The notes beneath the pieces were generated by a model. It searched no databases and was not told the DNA's origin. It worked only from the letters and a program-made list of their open reading frames with translations. Positions 26,804 to 36,317 of a DNA stretch of 64,000 bases are shown one piece after another (position 1 is the first letter of the stretch; each line of letters begins with the position of its first letter). Position numbers and translations under genes: made by a program. Source of the DNA: Clostridium thermosuccinogenes (GTDB taxonomy: Bacteria; Bacillota; Clostridia; Acetivibrionales; DSM-5807). The stretch covers positions 2,071,665-2,135,664 of the forward strand of contig NZ_CP021850.1 in the NCBI RefSeq assembly GCF_002896855.1, in the 5' to 3' direction.

Positions 26804-26834
26804 ACCGTGCTGGCTGATAACCGGCACGGTTTTC
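26804..26834 (+). terminator. Terminator of the DUF1538/P-II operon
   Basis: ACCGTGCTGG (26804-26813) and CCGGCACGGT (26821-26830) pair over 10 bp, followed by TTTT. Confidence 0.85.
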
Positions 26835-26938
26835 ATTATCCGCTCTATCGATATCCAGGACCAAAGGGATATTCCCTGTATTATAGACTCAGGATATTGT
26901 AATGCATAAGGAAATTCAAGCAGCAATCAGCCACTGCT

Positions 26939-27742
26939 TCATGATTTTACCGCAGTTATTTTCCCCATGCCGCTGTTCAGTTTCACCTTTGTGGGATAAG
27001 AAGTATCATTGAATTCATTGATTTCTACATTTCCTATGCCCTCAATGCAAATCCTTGATTCTTCCGGCAGTTTGAACTCCAGATTTCCGACCCCTGTTTC
27101 AAAGCCATATTCACCTCCTTCTTCAAAGGCTGCTTTTATAGTGATATTCCCGAAATTGACTTTTGCTGAAGAACCTGCTTTTACCTTGCCTTCATGGATG
27201 GTGAGGTTGCCCATATCTCCGGTCAGGTTTACCCTACCTTCTATCTTGTTTATGTCAATATTGGCGGTTTTTATTTCGGCTTTTAAATTACAGTAAAGAT
27301 CATCATAAAATTTAATTGTTCCAATATCGACTTTACAATATATGTTATCCGTGTTTTGGGGTAGAAAAATTTTCAAATCCACGCTTTTGTCGACAAGGCT
27401 GCTTGCCTTTCCATCATATTTTGAAGAAAATATAATTTTATTATCCTCTTTATTTATGTCAATTTTGAAATCCTCCAGTTTTGCTTTTAGTATATCTTTG
27501 CTTTCGGTGCCCCGGATTTTTTTTGTTATCTCGAATTTTACACTGCTTTTATCCCAGGCATATACTTCAATATTGCTGGTATCGCTTAAAACCTCAAGGC
27601 TCAAGGCTCCCTTAACATCCAATGTCTCCTCACTGTAACTGGAAACTTCGGTTTTAGGCCCTAAGACAGTCTCTTGCTTAGTGCAGCCTGAAACATACAG
27701 ACAGCACACCACTAAAAACACACTAAGAACACGTATTTTCAT
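26939..27742 (-). CDS. DUF4097-like beta-strand lipoprotein
   Basis: A 267-residue secreted lipoprotein. The signal peptide MKIRVLSVFLVVCCLYVSGC ends in a lipobox, so Cys20 would be lipidated. The mature part repeats short beta-strands with Asp/Asn/Gly turns (GTIKFYDDLYC, ANIDINKIEGRVNLTGDMGN, GNITIKA, GNLEFKLP, GNVEIN), the ladder typical of DUF4097 proteins. It should sit on the outer face of the membrane. No partner in the window explains its role. The start is supported by an AGGAGGT box. Confidence 0.8.
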   Translation of the reverse strand: MKIRVLSVFLVVCCLYVSGCTKQETVLGPKTEVSSYSEETLDVKGALSLEVLSDTSNIEVYAWDKSSVKFEITKKIRGTESKDILKAKLEDFKIDINKEDNKIIFSSKYDGKASSLVDKSVDLKIFLPQNTDNIYCKVDIGTIKFYDDLYCNLKAEIKTANIDINKIEGRVNLTGDMGNLTIHEGKVKAGSSAKVNFGNITIKAAFEEGGEYGFETGVGNLEFKLPEESRICIEGIGNVEINEFNDTSYPTKVKLNSGMGKITAVKS

Positions 27743-27987
27743 ACGTACCTCCTACCAGCCATTGGTTTAAGTTATATTAATATTCTAATATAAACAAACG
27801 GAATTACCAAAATTTCCCGGAAATTTTATGTAAGCTACTGCCTTTTTCTGCTATTTTTATAGGATTGACACGATTTAATAATTAATGCAATAATTTTGAC
27901 TGAATGATTATATAAGTTTTCAAGATGAAAATTTTATGTGGTTATAGAATTGACAACCAGCTTAACTTAATCCATTGAACTGGCAAA
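27743..27987. other. Divergent intergenic region
   Basis: No gene is seen here. The promoter for the rightward gene pair lies at its end. Confidence 0.4.
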
Positions 27988-28016
27988 TTGACTTAACATT
28001 CAATATTACATAATAT
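27988..28016 (+). promoter_or_regulatory. Promoter of the YmaF-like gene pair
   Basis: TTGACT (27988-27993), 17-bp spacer, TAATAT (28011-28016). Confidence 0.6.
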
Positions 28017-28102
28017 TTCCTCCATAACGAAATTTTAACCTTATAAATAATATGTATCTGCACAATTTATAGTTAGGAAGATTGCATCATTATTTACCTT
28101 GA

Positions 28103-28330
28103 ATGGCTGCGTTAAAAATATGCAAAGAAGTATCAAAAATTTATGAAAGCAATGGGATTACACTTTGGGTGCATGATTATATAAAATTAGTTTTATTTCA
28201 GCTAAAGGAAATATATAATTGTTGTTTAAGAGGACTTAAAACTATAACAATCAAGTGTCCATCATCAGCTAAGATTATTGCGAAACTATATCATATAGAA
28301 AAAACGATATGGGATTGGGGAGGTGAGTAA
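28103..28330 (+). CDS. Possible small protein (75 aa) upstream of the YmaF-like gene
   Basis: A 75-residue, basic, helical product with four Cys and Trp-rich ends (TLWVHDYI, IWDWGGE). Its stop ends one base before the YmaF-like start, and the YmaF ribosome binding site lies in its last codons. A promoter-like site lies upstream. However, there is no ribosome binding site within 20 bases of the only ATG, so translation is doubtful. I do not recognise a family. Confidence 0.35.
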   Translation: MAALKICKEVSKIYESNGITLWVHDYIKLVLFQLKEIYNCCLRGLKTITIKCPSSAKIIAKLYHIEKTIWDWGGE

Positions 28331-28331
28331 T

Positions 28332-28652
28332 ATGTATCCTCATTTGCACAGGTTCAAGTTTGACAGCAAGATATCAAACAATCATAAACACAGGATGTTA
28401 GGATATACTGACAACATGATAGGCCTTTACAGCTTCCATCTGCATTATTTTTATGGTATATCGTCATATAACGGACATACCCACTATTTTTCAGGCATGA
28501 CCGGATTGCCCATAAAAACTGAAAATGGTCATGTCCACAAAATAGAAGGAGTTATGGAGCATAACTGTATGCATGATCATAAGTTCAGCGACCTGACTTT
28601 TGAGGATATTGAGTATATCCCAGGAAAGCGTTCAAGAGAAGCTTATATATAG
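28332..28652 (+). CDS. YmaF family histidine-rich protein
   Basis: A 106-residue protein rich in His, with repeated HxH pairs: HLHRF, HKHRM, HLHYF, HTHYFSG, HVHKIEG and HDHKF. This fits the YmaF family, whose function is unknown; the spaced His pairs suggest metal binding. The frame can start at GTG 28323, but that codon touches the GGGGAGG box. ATG 28332 has 8-base spacing and is the likely start. No signal peptide is visible. Confidence 0.82.
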   Translation: MYPHLHRFKFDSKISNNHKHRMLGYTDNMIGLYSFHLHYFYGISSYNGHTHYFSGMTGLPIKTENGHVHKIEGVMEHNCMHDHKFSDLTFEDIEYIPGKRSREAYI

Positions 28653-28693
28653 TCCTATTGCCCGATGGCCGGTAACGAATGTTAACTTACAGG

Positions 28694-29899
28694 TCACCAT
28701 TCTCCCTGAATCTCATCATATTTGTGATCAACACTGAAATCCGGCTTGTCGAAGTAATCGCCGTTTGTTCCAAAAGTGGTGTCCACATTTATCCACCGGT
28801 CTTCTTCCTCTATATAAACCTGATTCCATGCATGATCCCCCCATGAAATTCCGCTAAATCCAAGTCCGGTCACAAGTCGGACCTTTAAGTCCACAGCACG
28901 GCACATGGAAACATAAAGGCTGGAATAATCAAAACATATGCCCTTCCCTGTTTCATAAGCAACTATTGCCCCTGAGGAAACATTCCTTTGACCGGTGCTG
29001 ATCTTTTCCGCCTTTTCGTAATCATATACGACATTTTCGGTAATCCAATCATATATCACAAATGCCTTTTCCCTACTGCTTTCTGCCTCTTGAGTCACCT
29101 GTCTTGCCGTTCTGTCTATATCAGGCGTGGATTTCACCGCTTCATCCAGGGTAACACCGTTAAAATACTCAATAACCTTAATATTTCTCCCGGTCAGTCG
29201 CTCTACAATTTCCCCCATGCCATACTTGACACCGGACGAAGGACTTCCTGCGGTTTTGGCAAAAGAGTCATTGATGATTACAGGGATTTGCTTTGCTATG
29301 TTTGAATTCAGCACAGGATATACGGCATTTTTATATAATAGCTGGTATGCGGCCGATTCGTTCATCCATTTTCCGATGATAGGAGCCTGGAGATAATAAT
29401 TCATGAAATTTAGAATGACACTGAAAGCAAACACAAGGCATAATGATCTCGGCAGCTGGCAGGCAGCACTGATAATACGCCTTAATAAGCCGTTCGACTG
29501 AATCAGGGAATAATAAGCCCTGTCCGCCAGAGGTCCCAGCATATATCGATATAAGGGATTGGTAATGAGCCTCAAGACAGCCATAACCAACAAAAGAATC
29601 AATGGCACCGCCAATAAATATGTCAGAACATCCCTTCCGTCCAAAAAAGCTTTTGCCTGTTCCGGTATCATCCCATACAAGCTTCTGAAAAAAGCATCTT
29701 CATTGTCGAAGAATATTTTTTTTGTGAGGTATACCGATATGACCAGTCCGATAAGGAACTCCACATTATCCAGCAGCGAAGCCATGGAATAACGGACTTT
29801 CTCCATGGAGGGCCGGGAAAAAAGCCCCTTAATCAGCGGCATGACAAATATTCCAATAAGCAATAAATTAACTAAGTTTACTTTCGGCAGAAAATTCAC
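28694..29899 (-). CDS. Membrane protein with transglutaminase-like domain
   Basis: A 401-residue protein. The N-terminal half has about four to five membrane helices (residues about 10-35, 48-65, 93-115, 155-175), and the C-terminal domain faces the outside. The transglutaminase-like triad is visible: Cys in GKGICFDYSSLY, His in GDHAWNQVY and Asp in WINVDTTFG. Such domains in Firmicutes act as cysteine proteases or crosslinking enzymes on cell-surface proteins. It starts at GTG with GAGGG upstream. It stands alone and the substrate is unknown. Confidence 0.88.
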   Translation of the reverse strand: MNFLPKVNLVNLLLIGIFVMPLIKGLFSRPSMEKVRYSMASLLDNVEFLIGLVISVYLTKKIFFDNEDAFFRSLYGMIPEQAKAFLDGRDVLTYLLAVPLILLLVMAVLRLITNPLYRYMLGPLADRAYYSLIQSNGLLRRIISAACQLPRSLCLVFAFSVILNFMNYYLQAPIIGKWMNESAAYQLLYKNAVYPVLNSNIAKQIPVIINDSFAKTAGSPSSGVKYGMGEIVERLTGRNIKVIEYFNGVTLDEAVKSTPDIDRTARQVTQEAESSREKAFVIYDWITENVVYDYEKAEKISTGQRNVSSGAIVAYETGKGICFDYSSLYVSMCRAVDLKVRLVTGLGFSGISWGDHAWNQVYIEEEDRWINVDTTFGTNGDYFDKPDFSVDHKYDEIQGEW

Positions 29900-30379
29900 C
29901 TAACCCTCTTCCCCTTCGTACCACAGCTTGTATCCTTGATTAAAAAACATCATGCTAAATGTTCCTGTGTTTTTTCCGGATTTATTTAGCGTTACCTTAT
30001 TCAAAGACAAATCACATTTTACCACTTTTATGTATTTTTGTCATTAATAATACAATCATTCTTAATTTAGGAAAATAAAGTTTTTAACTTCTATAAAGTT
30101 TTGAATATAAGAATTTTAACATCTACAAGGCTTGAGTTTCAACTTTAAAAGATTGTCTGACTTCAAATAGATTATCCAATGCAATCGATGGTGCTGATTG
30201 ATATCATAAATACTAATCTTCAATAAGATTTTGAATTATAGTGAGTCTTATAACTTATGATTAAGCCAAATTGGTTTAACAGTATACTTCTACCATAGCA
30301 AATTTTAACCTTTATTTTTTATATTGGAATCAATTATTTTAGAAGGATAAATACAACTTCTGTCGAATAAAAATATTAA
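29900..30379. other. Long divergent intergenic region
   Basis: About 480 AT-rich bases with no gene. A near-perfect dyad TTAAGCCAA-A-TTGGTTTAA (30261-30279) could be a regulator binding site. Confidence 0.45.
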
Positions 30380-30393
30380 TGTAAACGTATACA
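30380..30393 (+). promoter_or_regulatory. Operator upstream of the second LacI regulator gene
   Basis: TGTAAACGTATACA (30380-30393) has the central CG of LacI-type operators and nearly matches TGCAATCGTATACA in front of fucI. Confidence 0.7.
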
Positions 30394-30439
30394 TAATAAC
30401 TCATGGAGCTTATATTATATAAATTCAGGAGCTAAAAAC

Positions 30440-31429
30440 ATGTCGGTAACTATAAAGGATGTTGCAAGATACTGTGAAGTTTCCACTGCCACAGTTTCGA
30501 GAGTAATAAATAACGATCCAAGAATCAGCGAAAAGACCAAGGAAAAAGTCATGAAAGGCATCAAGGAGCTCAACTACAGAATAAACGGGGTTGCCAGAAG
30601 CCTTAAAACTAATCGCACCCGCACCATTGGCTTTATTTGTCCCGAGATTCCCAACGACTTTTTTATGAGCATCGCAAAAGGAGTGGAAGACGAGCTTAAA
30701 AAGTATGGATACAGCGTAATAATATGCAATTCCAATGAAAATACCGAAGAAGAAAAGGAACGCATTAAGCTCCTATGCGAGAAGTGTGTGGATGGAATAA
30801 TTATCATTCCCGCCACCGATGAAGGAAGACACTTCAAATACCTGAAGGATGCCAATATGCCTGTCGTATTGGTTGACAGACTGGTGGAGGACTTTCAATC
30901 CGATGCTGTGCTGGTAGATAACATTAACGGCAGCTACTGTGCAGTGGAGTATCTGATAAATAAAGGATATAACCGGATAGGCTTTATCGGCGGAGATGTC
31001 AAGCTTACATCCGCCAAGGAGAGATTTGAAGGTTATACAAGGGCTTTAAACGACTACTGCATTCCTTTGGAGAAGGACATAATCAAATTCGGAGATTTTC
31101 ATATAAAAGGTGGATTTGATCTTATGAAGGAGATGATGCAGCAGGACAACCCACCTCCTTTGGTCTTCATCTCCAACTATTTCATGCACGTGGGTGCAGT
31201 TAAATATCTTATTGAGAATAAATATAAGCTGGACAAGGAAGTACTAATTGCGAGCTTTGACGATATGGAGCTTTCTTCTATATTTGGATTTTCAGTTTTA
31301 AGGGTAAGGCAGCCTATGATGGAAATCGGAAGTAAAGCCGCACAGCTCCTTTTGAGCAGAATTGACGGGGACAAAACGGCATATCCCCGGATAGTAAGGC
31401 TCAAGACGGAGCTTATAACAGAATGGTAA
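30440..31429 (+). CDS. LacI family regulator adjacent to L-fucose isomerase
   Basis: A 329-residue regulator. It has the N-terminal helix-turn-helix SVTIKDVARYCEVSTATVSRV, the hinge YRINGVARSLKTNRTRTIGF, and a sugar-binding domain with PEIPNDFFMSIAKGVEDEL, GFIGGDVKLTSAKER and SFDDMELSS. A CAGGAGCT box precedes the ATG. It is followed 76 bases later by the L-fucose isomerase gene, and the same operator lies before each gene. It therefore likely represses both itself and fucI until a pentose or deoxyhexose effector binds. Confidence 0.92.
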   Translation: MSVTIKDVARYCEVSTATVSRVINNDPRISEKTKEKVMKGIKELNYRINGVARSLKTNRTRTIGFICPEIPNDFFMSIAKGVEDELKKYGYSVIICNSNENTEEEKERIKLLCEKCVDGIIIIPATDEGRHFKYLKDANMPVVLVDRLVEDFQSDAVLVDNINGSYCAVEYLINKGYNRIGFIGGDVKLTSAKERFEGYTRALNDYCIPLEKDIIKFGDFHIKGGFDLMKEMMQQDNPPPLVFISNYFMHVGAVKYLIENKYKLDKEVLIASFDDMELSSIFGFSVLRVRQPMMEIGSKAAQLLLSRIDGDKTAYPRIVRLKTELITEW

Positions 31430-31435
31430 TAAACC

Positions 31436-31464
31436 TTGTATTATACAAGGTATTACAATATAAT
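31436..31464 (+). promoter_or_regulatory. fucI promoter
   Basis: TTGTAT (31436-31441), 17-bp spacer, TATAAT (31459-31464). The palindrome CCTTGTA-TTA-TACAAGG overlaps the -35 box. Confidence 0.8.
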
Positions 31465-31471
31465 GTATTTA

Positions 31472-31485
31472 TGCAATCGTATACA
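31472..31485 (+). promoter_or_regulatory. fucI operator
   Basis: TGCAATCGTATACA sits directly downstream of the -10 box, where a LacI-type protein would block transcription; it matches the operator at 30380-30393 at 12 of 14 positions. Confidence 0.7.
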
Positions 31486-31505
31486 TAGTTAAGGAGGTCG
31501 TTTTC

Positions 31506-33326
31506 ATGGCTAACATTAATGATTTGAAAATGAACCCGCCTGTTAACAGGCTAAGAGGTTCACTGCCGAAAATAGGCATAAGGCCTGTTATCGATGGTAG
31601 ACGCAAGGGTGTCAGAGAATCCTTGGAAGAACAGACGATGAATATGGCTAAAATGGCTGCAAAGTTCTTGTCCGATAACTTAAGACATCCTAACGGTATG
31701 CCTGTGGAATGCGTAATTGCCGACACTTGTATAGGCGGCGTGGCAGAAGCTGCTCAGACTGCTGAGAAATTTGCGAGAGAAGGTGTCGGTGTTTCTCTCA
31801 CGGTTACTCCCTGCTGGTGTTACGGAAGCGAGACCATAGACATGGACCCCTTTATACCCAAAGCAGTATGGGGTTTTAACGGAACAGAACGCCCGGGAGC
31901 TGTTTACCTGGCTGCTGCCCTGGCAGGACACAACCAGAAAGGATTGCCTGCCTTTGGTATTTACGGCAGAGATGTTCAGGATGCAAATGACACATCAATT
32001 CCTGCTGATGTTGCTGAAAAATTGCTACTTTTTGCTAAAGCCGGCCTTGCCACCGCAACAATGAGAGGCAAATCCTATCTGTCCATGGGCTCGGTATCTA
32101 TGGGTATTGCCGGTTCCATAGTGGACGACCATTTCTTCCAGAACTATCTCGGCATGCGCAATGAATACGTGGATATGTCGGAATTCGTGAGAAGAATTGA
32201 AGAAGGAATTTATGACAAGGAAGAATATGAAAGAGCCTTGAAATGGACCAGGGAAAACTGCAAGGAAGGCTCCGACCTTAATCCTGTAAGCAAACAGTGC
32301 TCGAGGGAAGTTAAAGACAAGCAATGGGAGACCTGCGTTAAAATGGCCATTATAGCAAGAGACCTTATGATTGGTAATCCAAAGCTTGCAGAACTTGGCT
32401 ATGGTGAAGAAGCCCTCGGACACAATGCCATTGCTTCAGGTTTCCAAGGCCAGAGGCAGTGGACGGACCACTTCCCTAACGGTGACTTTATGGAAGCAAT
32501 ACTTAATTCTTCCTTTGACTGGAACGGAATAAGGGAAGCTTTTGTTGTAGCGACGGAAAACGACAGCCTTAACGGTGTTGCAATGCTTTTCGGCCATCTC
32601 TTGACTAATACGGCTCAGGTGTTTGCTGATGTAAGAACCTACTGGAGTCCTGATGCGGTTAAAAGAGTGACCGGAAAAGAATTGACCGGTCTTGCTGCTA
32701 ACGGCATTATCCACCTTATCAATTCCGGTGCGGCTTCTCTGGATGGTACAGGACAGCAGTCCATCAACGGCAATCCTGTAATGAAGCCCTTCTGGGATAT
32801 AACTCCGGAAGAAGCAGGCAAGTGTCTCGATGCGACATCATGGAGACCTGCTTCCCTCGATTACTTCAGAGGCGGCGGCTTCTCCTCCAATTTCTGTACA
32901 AGAGGCGGAATGCCGATTACCATGTCCCGTATAAACATAATAAAGGGTCTGGGTCCGGTAATGCAAATAGCCGAAGGTTATACAGTGGAACTTCCCCAGG
33001 ACGTGCATGATATTCTCAATAACCGTACCGATCCAACATGGCCGACTACCTGGTTTGCTCCAAGGCTGACCGGTAAAGGAGCTTTCAAGGATGTTTATTC
33101 CGTCATGAACAACTGGGGTGCCAACCATGGTGCTTTCAGCTATGGACATATAGGTGCAGAACTCATAACCTTGGCATCTATGCTGAGAATACCGGTTTGC
33201 ATGCACAACGTGCCGGAAGAGAAGATATTCAGGCCCAGCGCTTGGAGCGCTTTCGGAACCAATGACCTGGAAGGTGCAGATTACAGGGCATGCAAGAACT
33301 TCGGACCTATTTACGGGAAGTATTGA
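31506..33326 (+). CDS. fucI: L-fucose isomerase
   Basis: A 606-residue enzyme, the normal length for FucI. It interconverts L-fucose and L-fuculose (often also D-arabinose and D-ribulose) with Mn2+. [10 protein letters not shown] and [17 protein letters not shown] carry the metal-binding Glu and Asp, and [16 protein letters not shown] carries the conserved His region. An AAGGAGG box precedes the ATG. Its neighbours are a LacI regulator upstream and a terminator downstream. Neither fuculokinase nor fuculose-1-phosphate aldolase is present in the window, so the rest of the pathway must be encoded elsewhere or a different substrate is used. Confidence 0.95.
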   Translation: MANINDLKMNPPVNRLRGSLPKIGIRPVIDGRRKGVRESLEEQTMNMAKMAAKFLSDNLRHPNGMPVECVIADTCIGGVAEAAQTAEKFAREGVGVSLTVTPCWCYGSETIDMDPFIPKAVWGFNGTERPGAVYLAAALAGHNQKGLPAFGIYGRDVQDANDTSIPADVAEKLLLFAKAGLATATMRGKSYLSMGSVSMGIAGSIVDDHFFQNYLGMRNEYVDMSEFVRRIEEGIYDKEEYERALKWTRENCKEGSDLNPVSKQCSREVKDKQWETCVKMAIIARDLMIGNPKLAELGYGEEALGHNAIASGFQGQRQWTDHFPNGDFMEAILNSSFDWNGIREAFVVATENDSLNGVAMLFGHLLTNTAQVFADVRTYWSPDAVKRVTGKELTGLAANGIIHLINSGAASLDGTGQQSINGNPVMKPFWDITPEEAGKCLDATSWRPASLDYFRGGGFSSNFCTRGGMPITMSRINIIKGLGPVMQIAEGYTVELPQDVHDILNNRTDPTWPTTWFAPRLTGKGAFKDVYSVMNNWGANHGAFSYGHIGAELITLASMLRIPVCMHNVPEEKIFRPSAWSAFGTNDLEGADYRACKNFGPIYGKY

Positions 33327-33383
33327 TGTTATGTTAGATGTTTAAAGGACATATCAAAATAAAAATAAAATAAAGATAAATAT

Positions 33384-33413
33384 AGGAGTTGGATAGTGTC
33401 CAACTCCTTTTTT
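33384..33413 (+). terminator. fucI terminator
   Basis: AGGAGTTGG pairs with CCAACTCCT (9 bp), followed by TTTTTTA. Confidence 0.95.
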
Positions 33414-33429
33414 ATATAATTAGTGTAAA

Positions 33430-33963
33430 TCAATATTTCATTCCCATTTCAAAAGCTTTCATTTCTTCCGGTATCATATAATGCTTTTTCTGGGGAAGAA
33501 CCTTTTTTAAGGCCTGTTCAAAGTTTTCCTTGGATATGATGCCGGTTTTCTCCACCAGCTTACCCAGGAGGATGATGCACGCATAAGTATGATTGCCCAT
33601 ATCTGTAGCCATCTGAGTGGCAGGTATTTCATATACATCAACACCTTCTTTGGAAGGTCTCCGCGGAACCAGTGAGCTGTCGGTAATTATAATACCTCCC
33701 TCTTCAACGATACCCTCAAACTTGTCCAGGGATGGTCCATTCATCGCCACCAGTACTGTAGCGCTGTTCAATATGGGTGAACCTATAGTGTCATCCGATA
33801 TGATGACGTTGCAGTTTGCAGTTCCACCTCTCATTTCAGGACCATATGAAGGCAGCCATGATACATTTTTGTTTTCCAGCATTCCAGCGTAGGCCAGAAG
33901 CCTTCCTGCAGACAGTATACCCTGTCCGCCAAATCCTGCTATAATGATTTCCTGATGAGCCAT
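33430..33963 (-). CDS. 2-oxoacid:ferredoxin oxidoreductase, gamma subunit
   Basis: A 177-residue subunit, last in a four-gene operon. IIIAGFGGQGILSAGRLLAYAGM and PSYGPEMRGGTANCNVIIS are hallmarks of the gamma domain. The complex oxidatively decarboxylates a 2-oxoacid with CoA and passes electrons to ferredoxin. The frame opens at 34026 within the beta gene, but ATG 33963 has GGAGG upstream and lies just after the beta stop, so it is the likely start. The composition of the alpha subunit suggests a branched-chain 2-oxoacid substrate. Confidence 0.9.
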   Translation of the reverse strand: MAHQEIIIAGFGGQGILSAGRLLAYAGMLENKNVSWLPSYGPEMRGGTANCNVIISDDTIGSPILNSATVLVAMNGPSLDKFEGIVEEGGIIITDSSLVPRRPSKEGVDVYEIPATQMATDMGNHTYACIILLGKLVEKTGIISKENFEQALKKVLPQKKHYMIPEEMKAFEMGMKY

Positions 33964-33967
33964 TATC

Positions 33968-34714
33968 CTACACCTCCAAATCCTTGCCCTTGAAATTTCC
34001 CAGCGGATAGAAAGGAACCATTTCATCCTTTATGCGCTGGAGAGATTCAACCGGGTTCAACCCCCAGTTTGTAGGGCAGCTGGACAAAACTTCCACCAAG
34101 GAAAAGCCCAAATTGGCCATCTGTACCTGGAATGCCTTTTTGATCGCCTTTTTTGCATTCATGATATTTTTTATATCATGGGTTGAAACTCTTTCAATAT
34201 ATACAGCTCCCTCAAGGCTGGAAAGCATTTCGCAAACCTTTATCGGGTATCCATGCATTTCCGGTTTGCGGCCGAAAGGCGATGTGGTGGTTATTTGTCC
34301 TAAAAGCGTTGTAGGCGCCATCTGTCCCGATGTCATGCCGTAAATTGTATTGTTAACGAAAATTGTCGTTATCTTTTCCCCTCTGGTCGCAGCATGCACA
34401 ATTTCTGCCGTACCAATGGCAGCAAGGTCACCGTCGCCCTGATAGGTAAAAACGACATTGTCCGGATTTACCCTTTTTACTCCGGTTGCTACAGCCGGTG
34501 CTCTTCCATGGGCTGCCTGAACCATATCGCAGTTAAAATATTCATAATTATTATAAGCGCATCCCACCGGTGAAATACCGATGGTCTTGCCTTCTATGCC
34601 CAGTTCATCCAAAACTTCAGCTATCAGCCGGTGTATAATACCATGGGTACAACCCGGACAATAGTGAAGTGGTTTGTCTTTTAAAGCATGTGGTTTTTTA
34701 AATACCGTAGCCAT
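33968..34714 (-). CDS. 2-oxoacid:ferredoxin oxidoreductase, beta subunit (thiamine diphosphate binding)
   Basis: A 248-residue subunit. HYCPGCTHGIIHRL gives the N-terminal Cys pair. The thiamine diphosphate motif is GDGDLAAIGTAEIVHAATRG, and the segment TTIFVNNTIYGMTSGQMAPTT follows. The frame opens at 34777, but ATG 34714 has a GGGGGG box upstream and the family N-terminus. It ends 4 bases before the gamma start. A gap of about 285 bases, holding an intergenic repeat, separates it from the alpha gene, which is unusual for this operon. Confidence 0.93.
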   Translation of the reverse strand: MATVFKKPHALKDKPLHYCPGCTHGIIHRLIAEVLDELGIEGKTIGISPVGCAYNNYEYFNCDMVQAAHGRAPAVATGVKRVNPDNVVFTYQGDGDLAAIGTAEIVHAATRGEKITTIFVNNTIYGMTSGQMAPTTLLGQITTTSPFGRKPEMHGYPIKVCEMLSSLEGAVYIERVSTHDIKNIMNAKKAIKKAFQVQMANLGFSLVEVLSSCPTNWGLNPVESLQRIKDEMVPFYPLGNFKGKDLEV

Positions 34715-34874
34715 GTTAATCCCCCCGCAATTGATTTGCAGTTGATAATCATCCTTTGATGTGCTGTCACCTTCCAATATCTTAATTTCATAGAAACATC
34801 AGATAGCTCGCCTCTTAGATATCAGCACAAATTTTACGCAAATATTGAATATTTTATCAACCGCCTAGTATTAT
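34715..34874. other. Left half of the gap inside the oxidoreductase operon
   Basis: Together with the repeat at 34875-34941 this makes a 285-base gap between alpha and beta genes. No ORF or terminator is seen. Confidence 0.5.
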
Positions 34875-34941
34875 AATTGCTGTGCTGGCTAAACTGAAAA
34901 TGCTTGTGGAGAGTAAATCGAAAAGGCCAGCACAATGAATT
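34875..34941. repeat. Interspersed inverted repeat, copy A
   Basis: TGTGCTGGC (34881-34889) is inverted as GCCAGCACA (34926-34934), with AATT flanks on both sides. The end TATCGAAAA/AATCGAAAA-GCxAGCACAATGAATTAA resembles copy B at 38057-38306; copy A looks like B with about 180 bp removed from the middle. Confidence 0.65.
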
Positions 34942-34999
34942 AATGTAAAATTACTTAACCTGACTTGTTTTCAAATTCAATCCCAACTTATTCCAAAGT

Positions 35000-36061
35000 T
35001 TAAGCCTTGCCGAGTATGCTCTTTATTTTCTCGAGTATTTCCTTCTGAGTCGGAATCATGCCGCCCATTCTGCCATGGAAATGAACCGGTTTTCTTCCGT
35101 TTACGGCAAGTCTCACATCCTCAACCATCTGTCCTGCGCTGAGCTCCACCGTGAGAAATGCTTTTGGCACTTCTGCATATTTATCAAAGGCGCAAACCGG
35201 GAAAGGCCATAATGTAATTGGTCTTATCAGTCCCACTTTTATGCCTTCCTTTTCAGCAAGCTTTATAACATTTTTAACTATTCTGGCAACAGTGCCATAA
35301 GCGCATACAATAATATCCGCATTTTCGCAATTAAAGGTTTCCACCCGCACTTCGTTTTCTTCTATCAGCTTATATTTGGCCTGCAGCTTGAGATTGTGCT
35401 TTTCCAGCACTTCAGGATTTATGTATATCGACGTTATATCATTGCTTTCTCTTTCCATGCGTGTTCCTGTAACTGCCCAGTCCTTTTCCACATGGACTAT
35501 GTTCTCTTCATCTCTGAACTCGACTGCTTCCATCATTTGACCGATTACACCGTCGCCCAAAATCATTGTCAAAATTCTGTATTTATCAGAAATATTAAAG
35601 GCTTCAACGGTCAGCTCATAAGCTTCCTGAACGCTGCTGGGCGCAAGAACCACCATCTTGTAATCTCCATGTCCGCCGCCCTTGGTTGCCTGGAAATAAT
35701 CTGCCTGGGCGGGAAGAATTCCTCCGAGGCCTGGTCCGCATCGCATTATGTTTACAATAACTGCCGGAAGTTCAGCTCCGGAAGCATAAGAGATTCCTTC
35801 CTGCTTCAAGCTTATTCCCGGGCTTGATGATGAAGTCATTACCCTTGCTCCAGCACTGGCGGCTCCATATACCATGTTTATCGCTGAAACTTCACTCTCA
35901 GCTTGTACAAATGTACCGTTCAACTGGGGCATCTTTTTTGCCATATAATGAGCTATTTCTGTCTGGGGTGTTATAGGATAGCCGAAGTAACATCTGCATC
36001 CTGCCCTTAAAGCAGCCTCAGCGATTACTTCGTTGCCTTTCATAAGTAATTTTTCTCCCAT
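35000..36061 (-). CDS. vorB: 2-oxoacid:ferredoxin oxidoreductase, alpha subunit (VorB type)
   Basis: A 353-residue subunit. MGEKLLMKGNEVIAEAALRAG, FGYPITPQTEI, FVQAESEVSAINMVYGAASAGARVMT and SSSPGISLKQEGISY are typical of the alpha subunit of 3-methyl-2-oxobutanoate:ferredoxin oxidoreductase (VorB), with the pyrimidine-domain Glu in QAESE. It links amino acid breakdown or synthesis with ferredoxin. The frame opens at 36085, but ATG 36061 has AGGAGG upstream. It follows the small ferredoxin gene closely. Assignment to VorB over the 2-oxoglutarate enzyme is by likeness and not certain. Confidence 0.9.
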   Translation of the reverse strand: MGEKLLMKGNEVIAEAALRAGCRCYFGYPITPQTEIAHYMAKKMPQLNGTFVQAESEVSAINMVYGAASAGARVMTSSSSPGISLKQEGISYASGAELPAVIVNIMRCGPGLGGILPAQADYFQATKGGGHGDYKMVVLAPSSVQEAYELTVEAFNISDKYRILTMILGDGVIGQMMEAVEFRDEENIVHVEKDWAVTGTRMERESNDITSIYINPEVLEKHNLKLQAKYKLIEENEVRVETFNCENADIIVCAYGTVARIVKNVIKLAEKEGIKVGLIRPITLWPFPVCAFDKYAEVPKAFLTVELSAGQMVEDVRLAVNGRKPVHFHGRMGGMIPTQKEILEKIKSILGKA

Positions 36062-36110
36062 CGTGTAAGTCCTCCTTAAAACCAACTATAAAGCAATGCT
36101 TGCCATTATA

Positions 36111-36317
36111 TTATTTTTCCACCTCAATAACGCAGTCGGGGCATATTGTGGCGCAAAAGGCACAGCCTATGCATTTGTCCATATCATCCACACCGGCAGG
36201 GTTAAAACCTTTTTGATTTAGCTTGTCGGTCCTCATGATGACTATTTTTTTAGGACATACTGTAGTGCAAAGCTTACACCCTTTGCATCTTTCTTCATGA
36301 AATGTAACCTTAGCCAT
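36111..36317 (-). CDS. Ferredoxin-like delta subunit of the oxidoreductase (2x 4Fe-4S)
   Basis: A 68-residue protein with two 4Fe-4S motifs, CKGCKLCTTVCPK and CIGCAFCATICPD. It is the first gene of the operon and would pass electrons from the catalytic subunits to free ferredoxin. The frame opens at a GTG (36329), but ATG 36317 with GAGGG 5 bases upstream gives the usual MAKVTF start. Confidence 0.93.
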   Translation of the reverse strand: MAKVTFHEERCKGCKLCTTVCPKKIVIMRTDKLNQKGFNPAGVDDMDKCIGCAFCATICPDCVIEVEK

